From NCBI GenBank assembly GCA_029558435.1, contig JAKQEZ010000542.1, positions 1 through 33,028 on the forward strand: a stretch of 33,028 bases of DNA, written 5' to 3'. Each line of letters opens with the position of its first letter. The stretch's first letter is position 1. The position numbers and the translations under genes are program-made. The notes beneath the pieces are model-generated. The model saw only the letters and a list, made by a program, of their open reading frames with translations, did no database searches and had not been told where the DNA came from. Source of the DNA: Bacteroidota bacterium. Lineage in GTDB: Bacteria; Bacteroidota; Bacteroidia; Flavobacteriales; Crocinitomicaceae. Positions 25,592 to 33,028 of the stretch are shown piece by piece.

Positions 25592-26362
25592 TCACTCCTT
25601 CGTTTCCAATGCTTCTCCTGCTGATTCTGGAATGGTAGCATTTGCTTTTTCAGCACGCGATTGACACAAGCTGCACAATTCTGTTATTTTTTTCAACTCA
25701 CGCGCTTGCGCCACTGTTCCTGTAAAAATTTCATCGGTTTTATCGGTGTTGATGTAGGAACACGAATCGGATAAATGGTATTTTGTGCCCGATTTTGTCC
25801 AATACACCAAATTCTGACCATTATTCAAATCTTCAACCTGATGCGTTTGTTGGGTGTATTCTTCAACCGATGGTGGGTTGAAATCGTATCCAGTAATTCC
25901 AGCAATTACCAATGCCGCACCTGCAATACTTCCCAAAATTGCTTTTTGTTTTTTGTCGATGTTTTTATTGGTTAAAATAAAAATAACAAGGGGTAAAAAT
26001 GCAATGATGGCTGCAAATAAACCCAATTGACTTTGCATGAAAAATAACAATTTATTTTTTTCAGATGCAGGGTCTAAACGGTTGGATTTTTTCCATAAAA
26101 GTGAACCAACAATTACCAAGGCTAAATCCACCACAATCAACGTGATGATTAACCACATTACAACAGGTTGCTTGAACAATAAATTGATTGCCCAAATTTG
26201 AGCCCCTATTGCCAATGCCCATAAAATACCAGCAATTAGGCGCAATTGCGTAGCTCTTCCTTTTGCCTCTTTGGTAGGCGTGAAATCAGGTCTATTACCC
26301 GATGTTGAGGTGTTTTGTGGTTCATTTCCACCTACGTGCGTAACTTTTTTATCAGTAGCCAT
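25592..26362 (-). CDS. Four-helix membrane protein with C-terminal Cys/His (zinc-like) motif
   Basis: A 256-aa protein. A polar N-terminal stretch of about 37 residues leads to four hydrophobic segments (about 41-62, 66-88, 104-130 and 139-158). The C-terminal domain of about 60 residues, VYWTKSGTKYHLSDSCSY then ITELCSLC, has H196, C201, C230 and C233. This YHxxxxC...CxxC pattern resembles the small metal-binding motif found at the ends of some nucleases and surface proteins. If the topology is as drawn, the motif would face either side; I cannot decide. It starts 15 bases after the DUF4301 gene, so they are probably co-transcribed. Confidence 0.7.
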   Translation of the reverse strand: MATDKKVTHVGGNEPQNTSTSGNRPDFTPTKEAKGRATQLRLIAGILWALAIGAQIWAINLLFKQPVVMWLIITLIVVDLALVIVGSLLWKKSNRLDPASEKNKLLFFMQSQLGLFAAIIAFLPLVIFILTNKNIDKKQKAILGSIAGAALVIAGITGYDFNPPSVEEYTQQTHQVEDLNNGQNLVYWTKSGTKYHLSDSCSYINTDKTDEIFTGTVAQARELKKITELCSLCQSRAEKANATIPESAGEALETKE

Positions 26363-26377
26363 ATAGTTAAATTTAGA

Positions 26378-27781
26378 TTATTTACATTGTTTGTTTTGGT
26401 GTTGAGCGTCCAATAAATCCAAAATGGTTTTAACTGGACTAAAAGTTTCCGAAGATATTTCAATAAACAGTGTGTTCCAAAATGCCATTCCACCGTTCCA
26501 CAATCCCGGTAACTCCATAAATTTAATGTCTTGCCCTTTTTGATTTTTCTCAACAATAAAATATTTAGAATCGTCGCGGTAATCCAATAAATTCAATTTT
26601 TTACCCTCCAAATCTTTAGTTGAAAGCGCAATCATCACAGGGTTAAAGTGCGTGCTTTTTACCATCAATCGAAATTGCTCTCCTTGAATGTTAATTTGGG
26701 CTTTTTCAACAATTTGTTTGGATATTGCACCGTTGTCGTCAATCCAAAATGGTCCACCACCTGGTTGTCCTTCATTTCTTACCATTCCACACACACGAAC
26801 AGGACGATTCACTATTTTTTTAATTGCTTCACTATCTGTCAACTGATTAATTTCTGTAGGAGACAAGAATTGGTATTTTTTATTTGCTGCAACCAACGCT
26901 TCTTTTGTCGGATGGTTGTAAATGGCACGTAATTCATCTTTAAATTCTTGCAAAACACCACCTAAAATTGCCCATGTATCCATCGAAAAGTTGGAATAGC
27001 TGAAATGCTGCACGTTATCAATGTTTTTGATGAAAATCAATTCTTCATCTAACTGATTGAGGTTGTCCAACAAAGCACCATGACCAGCGGGTCTGCGAAA
27101 AGGAGTGCCATTTTGGTCGATCGTGTTGCCCTTCAAATCAAAAGCATACGAATCCGACTCTTTGGATTGAACAGAGTAAGAAACCTGATACGATTTTCCC
27201 GTCAATCCTTCTAAATTGGAAATACTTTCTTTGATGTTTTTCTCAAATTCGGGTTGCACTGTAAAATGAAACTTAGCTCTACCGTTGGATAGACGCGTTC
27301 CTTGCAACACGTGCTCTTGAAAAGGATTTAACACAAAGGGCTCATTAAAGTGAAAAGGGATTAATCCTTTGGGAAAATTACCGTAATTTAAAAATTCTTC
27401 ACTCAATAAATAACGGGCAATTTCTTCAGCATCAGCCGTGTTTTCAATAATTCGTTCTTTAAGATCGTTTGGAAAAATCTGAAAAAACGCAAATTCTTGA
27501 ATGTGGTTCATAAATCGTTCCACCGCACTCAAATCTGCTTTGTCGGGTTGTGTTAAGAAATCATACAAAAACGCAAACATGCGCGAGCCTGAACCCGATG
27601 CAGGAATGAAATATAGTGGCGATGCCTCGCTAGCTTTAAAATTTTGAATGGTATTTTTTCGTTCATTTTCGGATAATTGTAAAATTCCTTCGTTGATACG
27701 ACAAGGAGCAAACAACACCACTTTTGAATGTTCGCCAAATACTTTTTTTTGTTGTTCTTTTATTATTTCTGCCGAATTCAT
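26378..27781 (-). CDS. DUF4301 family protein, nucleotidyltransferase-like
   Basis: A 467-aa cytoplasmic protein assigned to DUF4301 from its overall sequence. Several short motifs match those of UDP-sugar pyrophosphorylases and related GT-A nucleotidyltransferases: PASGSGSRM (residues 60-68, the nucleotide loop), PKGLIPFH (137-144), FHFTVQP (171-177), FRRPAGHGALL (228-238) and IKNIDN (251-256). This suggests transfer of a nucleotide to a sugar phosphate, but the activity is unproven. It heads a minus-strand group with the membrane protein and the SMUG2-like gene, and is divergent from the methyltransferase. Confidence 0.8.
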   Translation of the reverse strand: MNSAEIIKEQQKKVFGEHSKVVLFAPCRINEGILQLSENERKNTIQNFKASEASPLYFIPASGSGSRMFAFLYDFLTQPDKADLSAVERFMNHIQEFAFFQIFPNDLKERIIENTADAEEIARYLLSEEFLNYGNFPKGLIPFHFNEPFVLNPFQEHVLQGTRLSNGRAKFHFTVQPEFEKNIKESISNLEGLTGKSYQVSYSVQSKESDSYAFDLKGNTIDQNGTPFRRPAGHGALLDNLNQLDEELIFIKNIDNVQHFSYSNFSMDTWAILGGVLQEFKDELRAIYNHPTKEALVAANKKYQFLSPTEINQLTDSEAIKKIVNRPVRVCGMVRNEGQPGGGPFWIDDNGAISKQIVEKAQINIQGEQFRLMVKSTHFNPVMIALSTKDLEGKKLNLLDYRDDSKYFIVEKNQKGQDIKFMELPGLWNGGMAFWNTLFIEISSETFSPVKTILDLLDAQHQNKQCK

Positions 27782-27825
27782 ACGTAATTTTGAAGTCTAT
27801 TGATTTAATTTGTAACGTGAATCTA

Positions 27826-28584
27826 TTGTTCGAATATATAAAATATCATTGGAAAGCCAAAAAAAGACACGGCACACATTCACCATTTATTTATGAATTA
27901 GTCGATAAATGTCTACAAGTGGCTGTAAATGAACAAGATAAAAAAGAAATAAAAAATTTAATTTCTCAATTAAAAAACAATCATTCTACCATTCAAATTG
28001 CCGATTTTGGCGCAGGTTCTAAAAAATTAAACAACGAACGAAAAATAAGTTCCATTCTCAAAATCAGTTCAAGCAAAGGAAAATATGCCCGATTTTTTTA
28101 CCAATTGGCAGCTTATTACCAGCCCCAACAAGTTTTAGAATTTGGAACATCATTAGGAATTGGCACCCTACATTTTGCAAAAGGAAATCCATCTGCTCAA
28201 ATTACAACTGTCGAAGCGTGTCCTCAAACCGCTCAAGTGGCACAACAAAATTTTGAGCAATTGCAGTTGAAGAATATCAATTTGGTGAATACTACATTTC
28301 AAGATTTTTTGGATAACACTACGCTGCTGCCTTATGATGTAATTTTTATTGATGGACACCACGATGGAGTGGCTTTATCGAACTATGTCGATATGTTGTT
28401 TCCCTACATGAAAGACGATACATTTGTTATTCTAGACGACATTCGCTGGAGCAATTTTATGTTTGAATCGTGGCAAAAACTAACACAAGACAACCGTTTT
28501 CATGTTTCCATTGATTTGATGCGCATGGGAATTCTTTTAAAACGACCGCAACAACGGAAAGAACATTTTACCATCCGTTTGTAG
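27826..28584 (+). CDS. Class I SAM-dependent methyltransferase (O-methyltransferase-like)
   Basis: A 252-aa protein. The SAM-binding strand is VLEFGTSLGIGT (residues about 103-114), followed by TTVEACPQ, a DVIFIDGHH acidic loop and VILDDIRWS, as in O-methyltransferases. The N-terminus, FEYIKYHWKAKKRHGTHSPFIYEL, matches a Bacteroidota subgroup that carries a KAK...HSPF motif. Start is TTG at 27826, since the frame upstream runs into the DUF4301 gene and no ATG lies near the conserved start. Substrate unknown; the gene is divergent from DUF4301 and precedes rlmN. Confidence 0.75.
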   Translation: MFEYIKYHWKAKKRHGTHSPFIYELVDKCLQVAVNEQDKKEIKNLISQLKNNHSTIQIADFGAGSKKLNNERKISSILKISSSKGKYARFFYQLAAYYQPQQVLEFGTSLGIGTLHFAKGNPSAQITTVEACPQTAQVAQQNFEQLQLKNINLVNTTFQDFLDNTTLLPYDVIFIDGHHDGVALSNYVDMLFPYMKDDTFVILDDIRWSNFMFESWQKLTQDNRFHVSIDLMRMGILLKRPQQRKEHFTIRL

Positions 28585-28604
28585 GTAGAAAATACCTATC
28601 TTTG
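28579..28604 (+). promoter_or_regulatory. Bacteroidota-type promoter for rlmN
   Basis: TATCTTTG (28597-28604) matches TAnnTTTG, and TTG (28579-28581) lies 15 bases upstream, slightly shorter than usual. It overlaps the end of the methyltransferase gene. The ATG at 28614 follows after 9 bases. The in-frame TTG at 28602 lies inside the box. Confidence 0.5.
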
Positions 28605-28613
28605 CACTTCGGT

Positions 28614-29684
28614 ATGAGCATGAAAAAAATCAATATTCGCGATTTATCGCTGGAAGAATTAAAATCTCAATTGGTAGCATTAGGCCAACAAGCATTCAGA
28701 GCAAAGCAAGTGTATGAATGGTTGTGGAATAAAAATGCACATACTTTTGAAGAAATGTCTTCTTTGAGCAAAGAATTACGCGCAAAATTGGAAGAACATT
28801 TTTTCATCGATGGCATCAAGGTAGTGGACCAGCAAGCATCGTCGGATAAAACCATCAAATGTGCTTTTGAAATTGAACAAGGCAAGGTGGTGGAAGGTGT
28901 TTTAATTCCTACATCTTCTCGCATGACAGCGTGTATTTCTTGCCAAGTTGGTTGTAGTTTATCGTGCGATTTTTGTGCAACAGGTAAGCTAAAATTGTTG
29001 CGTAATTTATCGGCTGGAGAAATTTATGACCAAGTTGCATACCTTAAACGATTGGCAGAAGAAAAATACAACACACCTTTGACAAATATTGTGTACATGG
29101 GAATGGGCGAGCCAATGTTGAACTACAAAAATGTATTGCGCTCCATCGAAATGATTACTGCAAAAGAAGGATTGGGGATGTCGCCACGACGTATAACCGT
29201 TTCAACAGCAGGAGTTTCGAAAATGATTAAAAAATTGGGCGATGATGGCGTGAAATTTAATTTTGCTCTTTCATTGCATGCTGCCAACGATGAGAAACGC
29301 AGTAAAATCATGGAAATCAATGATACCAATGATTTAGAATCGCTCAAAGAAGCATTGGCTTATTTTTATGAAAAAACGGGGACACGCGTAACATTTGAAT
29401 ACATTATTTTCAAAGATTTCAATGATTCCATTGAGGATGCACGTGAATTGGTTGTTTTTTCTCGTTGTGTTCCGTGCAAAATCAACATTATTGAATACAA
29501 TCCAATTGATGACGCAGGTTTTCAACGTGCCGATCCAAAGAAAACCGATGAATTTGCTGCCTATTTAGAAAGTAAAGGCTTGGTGGTGAATATTCGCCGT
29601 AGTCGTGGAAAAGACATTGATGCGGCATGCGGACAATTGGCCAATAAAAACAAAGCGGTAGCTGAAAGAACCTTTAAGAATTAA
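28614..29684 (+). CDS. rlmN: 23S rRNA (adenine2503-C2)/tRNA adenine37 methyltransferase, radical SAM
   Basis: A 356-aa radical-SAM enzyme from MSMKKINIRD. The [4Fe-4S] cysteines are C114, C118 and C121 (GCSLSCDFC), and the paired catalytic cysteines are C107 and C339 (ACGQL). MGMGEPMLNY (SAM-binding) is also present. It methylates C2 of A2503 in 23S rRNA and A37 of certain tRNAs. The longer start TTG at 28602 is disfavoured because it overlaps the promoter box, so translation begins at 28614 or the second ATG at 28620. A typical conserved chromosomal gene. Confidence 0.95.
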   Translation: MSMKKINIRDLSLEELKSQLVALGQQAFRAKQVYEWLWNKNAHTFEEMSSLSKELRAKLEEHFFIDGIKVVDQQASSDKTIKCAFEIEQGKVVEGVLIPTSSRMTACISCQVGCSLSCDFCATGKLKLLRNLSAGEIYDQVAYLKRLAEEKYNTPLTNIVYMGMGEPMLNYKNVLRSIEMITAKEGLGMSPRRITVSTAGVSKMIKKLGDDGVKFNFALSLHAANDEKRSKIMEINDTNDLESLKEALAYFYEKTGTRVTFEYIIFKDFNDSIEDARELVVFSRCVPCKINIIEYNPIDDAGFQRADPKKTDEFAAYLESKGLVVNIRRSRGKDIDAACGQLANKNKAVAERTFKN

Positions 29685-29738
29685 GTTGTAACTATTTAAG
29701 CATCATTCCGTAAACTGTTGCAATTGAATGCGACACAA

Positions 29739-29921
29739 ATGCACATGATTTATTACAACCGAAAAAGGGCAGAGGAGGCGTTGAACCAGCACAAAAAGTT
29801 AGGTGCTGCAAGTAAACTTTCTATTATTGAAGTGGCCCAATTGATGGACATTCTTCAAATCAATACCAACAAACCCAATCAACATTCTGTGCAAAAATTG
29901 GCTCCAATTCATTGGAATTAA
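29739..29921 (+). CDS. Possible small protein of 60 aa
   Basis: An in-frame ORF from ATG at 29739 (a TTG at 29718 extends it by 7 codons). It reads as a plausible soluble helical peptide: RKRAEEALNQHKKLGAASKL then IIEVAQLMDIL. No family is recognised. It occupies most of a 336-base gap between rlmN and yicC, with no other feature visible apart from the yicC promoter at its right end. It may be a real small gene or chance. Confidence 0.35.
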   Translation: MHMIYYNRKRAEEALNQHKKLGAASKLSIIEVAQLMDILQINTNKPNQHSVQKLAPIHWN

Positions 29922-29997
29922 TCGACTTGTATAGCACATTCTCTAATTTTAAGTCGGTCGTTTGGAGCTGAAATTCGTCAAACACATTTTTTTTGAG

Positions 29998-30005
29998 TAG
30001 CTTTG
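29998..30005 (+). promoter_or_regulatory. -7 box of the yicC-gmk-nadD operon
   Basis: TAGCTTTG matches TAnnTTTG. A -33 TTG is not at the expected distance; the matching positions read TTC. The chosen start ATG at 30021 is 15 bases downstream. The TTG at 30003 inside the box is in frame but would be an unlikely start. Confidence 0.4.
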
Positions 30006-30020
30006 TCAAAAATTAGGTCT

Positions 30021-30887
30021 ATGTTAATGTCAATGACGGGATTTGGACGTTCCACAAACACGTTTGAATCTAAAAAAATATCAGTTGAAGTGCGTTCGTT
30101 AAACAGCAAAGGGTTGGACTTAAACGTGCGTATTCATAACTATTACAAAGAGTTAGAGCCAGAAGTTAGAAAAAAAGTTACCGAGTTATTGGAGCGAGGA
30201 AAGATTGATTTATACATTAATTTGGACAGCACAGGAGATTCCAAAAACTTTTCCATCAATACTGAATTAGCAGCAGCTTATTTTAAAGATTTGCAAGCAA
30301 TTAATGCTGCAATTGGACAAAAAACAGATGATTATTTATCGGTTTTAATGCGCATGCCCGATATTTATATCAACGAACAAAAAGAAATGACGGATGATGA
30401 AAAACAGTTTATCATAAAATTGGTGGAGGATGCTTGCCAAAAGTTGAACGAATTTCGCCGTCAAGAAGGAATAGCATTGGAAAACGAATTTACTCAACGC
30501 ATTGAAAACATTCGTCGTTTATTGAATGAAGTTCCAAAGTTTGAAAAAGAACGTATTGAAACAGTAAAAGAGCGTATTCGCAAAGGATTAGAAGAAATTT
30601 CTGGTGCCAACTACGACCAAAATCGTTTGGAGCAAGAATTGATTTTTTACATTGAAAAATTGGATGTTTCTGAAGAAAAAATGCGTTTAGCTAACCATTT
30701 GGATTATTTCGTGGAAACAATGAAAGTGGTGAATGCGGGTAAGAAATTAGGGTTTATTGCCCAAGAAATTGGTCGCGAAATCAACACTTTGGGGAGTAAA
30801 AGCAACCATGCTGAAATGCAAAAATTGGTTGTTGATATGAAAGACGATTTAGAAAAAATTAAAGAACAAGTATTGAACACATTGTAA
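30021..30887 (+). CDS. yicC: YicC family endoribonuclease-like protein
   Basis: A 288-aa cytoplasmic protein. It starts MLMSMTGFGRS, aligning with the MIxSMTGFGR start of the family; a longer TTG start would cover the promoter box. The C-terminal DUF1732 region carries GKKLGFIAQEIGREINTLGS and NHAEMQKLVVDMKDDLEK, the most conserved part of the family. YicC-type proteins are stress-linked ribonucleases in other bacteria. The stop overlaps the gmk start by one base (TAATG), and the order yicC-gmk-nadD forms a coupled operon. Confidence 0.9.
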   Translation: MLMSMTGFGRSTNTFESKKISVEVRSLNSKGLDLNVRIHNYYKELEPEVRKKVTELLERGKIDLYINLDSTGDSKNFSINTELAAAYFKDLQAINAAIGQKTDDYLSVLMRMPDIYINEQKEMTDDEKQFIIKLVEDACQKLNEFRRQEGIALENEFTQRIENIRRLLNEVPKFEKERIETVKERIRKGLEEISGANYDQNRLEQELIFYIEKLDVSEEKMRLANHLDYFVETMKVVNAGKKLGFIAQEIGREINTLGSKSNHAEMQKLVVDMKDDLEKIKEQVLNTL

Positions 30888-31468
30888 TGTCAACTTTAAA
30901 TAAATTAGGTAAAAGTATTATTTTTTCAGCACCATCCGGAGCGGGTAAAACCACGTTGGTGCATTATTTATTGGAGCAACTTCCACAATTAGAGTTTTCC
31001 ATTTCGGCATGTAGCAGAGCGCCACGCACCAATGAAGTAGATGGCAAAGATTACTATTTCATTGGAGTAGAAGGGTTTAAGAAAAAAGTAGAGGAAGATG
31101 CTTTTTTGGAATGGGAAGAAGTGTATACCGATAATTTTTATGGCACTTTGAAATCCGAATTGGAACGCATTTGGGCAAAAGGACATTGTGTTATTTTTGA
31201 TGTGGACGTAATTGGAGGTTTAAACTTAAAAAAGATTTTGGGCGATAGTGCATTGGCTGTTTTTGTTCAACCGCCATCTGTTGAGGTGTTGAAAGAACGT
31301 TTGAAATCGCGTTCCACAGAAACCGAAGAAAAAATTAATATGCGCATAAGCAAGGCTGAATATGAGTTGAGTTTTAGCAATCAATTTGATCAAATTATTC
31401 TCAACGAACATTTAGAAACGGCTTGCAACGAAGCATTAAAAATTGTAACCGATTTTATAAAGCAATGA
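30887..31468 (+). CDS. gmk: Guanylate kinase
   Basis: A 193-aa enzyme that phosphorylates GMP to GDP with ATP in the cytoplasm. The P-loop SAPSGAGKTT is at residues 14-23. The GMP-binding segment ISACSRAPRTNEVDGKDYYF matches the family pattern SxTTRxPRxxExDGxDYYF, with Cys in place of one Thr. YGTLKSELE and the lid-arginine region ERLKSRSTE are also present. It is coupled to yicC (TAATG) and to nadD (ATGA). Confidence 0.95.
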   Translation: MSTLNKLGKSIIFSAPSGAGKTTLVHYLLEQLPQLEFSISACSRAPRTNEVDGKDYYFIGVEGFKKKVEEDAFLEWEEVYTDNFYGTLKSELERIWAKGHCVIFDVDVIGGLNLKKILGDSALAVFVQPPSVEVLKERLKSRSTETEEKINMRISKAEYELSFSNQFDQIILNEHLETACNEALKIVTDFIKQ

Positions 31469-32055
31469 AAATAGGATTGTACTTTGGTTCGTTTAATCCC
31501 ATCCATGTTGGTCATTTGATTATTGCCAATCACATGGTTGAGAATACCGATTTGGACCAAGTATGGTTTGTGGTTTCGCCACACAATCCGTTTAAAGAAA
31601 AAAAATCACTTTTGGCCGATCACCATCGTTTGGCTTTGGTGAAAGAAGCAATTGACGATAATCCAAAATTAAGGGCATCCGACGTTGAATTTCACTTAGA
31701 GCAACCCAATTATACGGTTAAAACATTGATGGTGCTTAAAGAAAATTATCCTTCGCATACTTTTGTGCTTTTGATGGGTGAAGACAATTTGGCATCGTTT
31801 CATAAGTGGAAAAACTACGAATACATTTTAGAGCATTACCAACTTTTTGTTTATCCTCGCGTTCATTCAGAAGAGTTAACAGTCGCTGAAAACAACATTG
31901 CGACACATCCATCTGTTACCTTATTAAAAGATGTTCCAATAATGAATATTTCATCTACGTTTATCCGCAATGGGATAAAAAATGGAAAAGATGTGCGTTA
32001 TCTTTTAACGCCACCTGTTGCTCAATATGTGGACGAAATGGGATTTTACAAATAG
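31465..32055 (+). CDS. nadD: Nicotinate-nucleotide adenylyltransferase
   Basis: A 196-aa enzyme of the nucleotidyltransferase-alpha/beta-phosphodiesterase superfamily that makes deamido-NAD from nicotinate mononucleotide and ATP. The motifs GSFNPIHVGH near the start and ISSTFIRNGI near the end are diagnostic. Start chosen as the ATG at 31465, which overlaps the gmk stop as ATGA; an upstream start would lie deep inside gmk. The last gene of the yicC-gmk-nadD operon. Confidence 0.95.
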   Translation: MKIGLYFGSFNPIHVGHLIIANHMVENTDLDQVWFVVSPHNPFKEKKSLLADHHRLALVKEAIDDNPKLRASDVEFHLEQPNYTVKTLMVLKENYPSHTFVLLMGEDNLASFHKWKNYEYILEHYQLFVYPRVHSEELTVAENNIATHPSVTLLKDVPIMNISSTFIRNGIKNGKDVRYLLTPPVAQYVDEMGFYK

Positions 32056-32216
32056 CAAACTTTCGTTAAATAGCAATAAATATTCATTTTCACGTGTAAT
32101 TTGCACATATAACGAGCCTTTTTATTCAAAAATCAATATAAAATGCTTAAATTGCAATATCCTAAATAATCATTAATTATTGAAGAAGACTTAAGTAACT
32201 TTTAAACTACTTGGTT

Positions 32217-32678
32217 ATGGTAATTATTGATGAAACTTCTGTAGAAAGCATTTATTACAATGCAACGAACAGGCCAACAGAGTTGGATAAACATGGCATC
32301 ATTAAGTTTGTTAGTAGCCAATTTTCTTCAGACACCAATAGTAAAGAAAACATACGAAAAGCGTTGGATTATGCAACCAAAGAACGCATGTCTTTTGGTG
32401 GTTTTGTAATTGTTCAGAAATGGTTTGGTGAAATAATCGGTGTTTCAATTGTTAATCATACAGGTATGGAAGGCTATATGCCCGAAAATATTTTAGTGTA
32501 CATTGCAGTTGCAGAGCAACATCAAAATAAAGGTTTGGCAAAAGAAATGATTCAACAAGTTTTGAATTATGCAAAAGGCGAGGTTGCAGTTTATTTAAGA
32601 GATAGAAACGATTTAATTCCAGCATTTGAACACTTAGGCTTTAAGAAAACAATAGAGGGAATGATTATTGTGCGGTAA
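32217..32678 (+). CDS. GNAT family N-acetyltransferase
   Basis: A 153-aa protein. GNAT motif A is visible as VYIAVAEQHQNKGLAKEMI, with the QxxGxA acetyl-CoA loop, followed by a last strand VAVYLRDRN and FEHLGFKK, as in acetyltransferases. Start at ATG 32217; a TTG at 32211 two codons earlier is also possible. Substrate unknown. It stands alone, with noncoding gaps on both sides. Confidence 0.85.
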   Translation: MVIIDETSVESIYYNATNRPTELDKHGIIKFVSSQFSSDTNSKENIRKALDYATKERMSFGGFVIVQKWFGEIIGVSIVNHTGMEGYMPENILVYIAVAEQHQNKGLAKEMIQQVLNYAKGEVAVYLRDRNDLIPAFEHLGFKKTIEGMIIVR

Positions 32679-32690
32679 TAAATTTCAAGA

Positions 32691-32705
32691 ATAGATGCAA
32701 TCTAT
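32691..32705. repeat. Short inverted repeat upstream of the cold-shock gene
   Basis: ATAGAT (32691-32696) and ATCTAT (32700-32705) are separated by GCA. It lies 41 bases before the ATG of the cold-shock gene. A near-match to the -7 box, TACCTTTA, is at 32717-32724. The repeat could be a regulatory site or chance. Confidence 0.2.
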
Positions 32706-32746
32706 CAATATTATGTTACCTTTATGCAAATTAAATAATAGAATTA

Positions 32747-32938
32747 ATGAATAAAGGTACCGTAAAATTCTTCAATGAAACAAAAGGTTTTGGTTTTGTT
32801 GTTGATGATGAAACAGGAAAAGAGTATTTTGTACACGTTACAGGATTGAAAGACAAAGTTACTCAAAACGACAAAGTTTCTTTTGAAATTGAAGAAGGAA
32901 GAAAGGGTTTAAATGCAGTTAATGTCACTAAGATATAA
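32747..32938 (+). CDS. Cold-shock domain protein (CspA family)
   Basis: A 63-aa single-domain protein. RNP1 reads KGFGFV (residues about 13-18) and RNP2 EYFVHV (about 26-31), the nucleic-acid-binding motifs of the CspA family. It should bind single-stranded RNA and DNA in the cytoplasm and act as an RNA chaperone. A strong terminator follows. Whether it is induced by cold is not shown by the sequence. Confidence 0.93.
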   Translation: MNKGTVKFFNETKGFGFVVDDETGKEYFVHVTGLKDKVTQNDKVSFEIEEGRKGLNAVNVTKI

Positions 32939-32955
32939 TAGATTTTTTCACTTTT

Positions 32956-32991
32956 AAAAAAGAGGCTGCCTTAATAAGACAGCCTCTTTTT
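32956..32991 (+). terminator. Strong rho-independent terminator after the cold-shock gene
   Basis: GAGGCTG (32962-32968) pairs with CAGCCTC (32980-32986), flanked by an A-run and a T-run. The inner CTT (32970-32972) also pairs with AAG (32976-32978) around one mismatch. It can act on both strands. Confidence 0.88.
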
Positions 32992-33028
32992 GTTTGAGAT
33001 ATTGTCTAGTCCTGAAATAGCGATACAC

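Noticed and set aside
27724..27825. Upstream ATG extension of the methyltransferase
   Set aside because: It would overlap the start of DUF4301 by 58 bases, and the conserved family N-terminus begins at 27826.
32998..33028. Sequence at the right edge, possibly the start of an insertion sequence end
   Set aside because: Only about 30 bases are visible, with no paired inverted repeat, target duplication or transposase in the window.

Overview
The window is an AT-rich piece of a Bacteroidota chromosome, most like Flavobacteriia. Several signs support this: a C-terminal type IX secretion sorting domain; a SusC/TonB-like barrel paired with a GLPGLI-family protein; DUF2490, DUF4301 and DUF4956 proteins; absence of obvious Shine-Dalgarno sequences; and start-proximal promoters of the Bacteroidota type (TTG, then TAnnTTTG). 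It looks like ordinary chromosome. I see no rRNA, tRNA, CRISPR array, phage or complete insertion sequence.

Left part (1-8.0 kb). A plus-strand operon encodes a VTC-type polyphosphate polymerase (cut by the window edge), a DUF4956 membrane protein and a DUF2490 outer-membrane protein. It is followed by an overlapping TonB-like barrel and GLPGLI pair. A bidirectional terminator separates these from two minus-strand exported proteins, an M28 aminopeptidase and a small T9SS-sorted protein.

Middle (8.1-22.9 kb). This part is mostly minus strand. A DUF2271 protein with an FMN-attachment-like motif sits directly upstream of a PepSY/flavodoxin/ferredoxin-reductase fusion, which together look like a cross-membrane electron-transfer module. 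Next come map translationally coupled to an unknown membrane protein, three tandem POT-family peptide transporters, and an exported VWA-like protein. The divergent plus-strand pair tatD-like/tcdA follows. Then come an unknown lipoprotein with a 110-aa conserved protein, and an L,D-transpeptidase lipoprotein. M28 peptidase, Map and the POT transporters all fit a lifestyle of using and recycling peptides.

Right part (23-33 kb). An extended SDR overlaps a steroid 5-alpha-reductase-like membrane protein. Convergent to it is a minus-strand group: a DUF4301 protein with sugar-nucleotidyltransferase motifs, a membrane protein with a Cys/His C-terminal motif, and a SMUG2-type DNA glycosylase. The plus strand then carries a methyltransferase, rlmN, a possible 60-aa protein, the coupled yicC-gmk-nadD operon, a GNAT acetyltransferase and a cold-shock protein closed by a strong terminator.

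The least described items are the DUF2271/PepSY-reductase pair, the SDR/5-alpha-reductase pair, the DUF4301 protein and the membrane protein next to it. No single wholly new system is proven by the sequence alone. At four genes (map, SDR, rlmN, yicC) an in-frame TTG that could be taken as the start overlaps a TAnnTTTG promoter box, so the start was moved to a downstream ATG.
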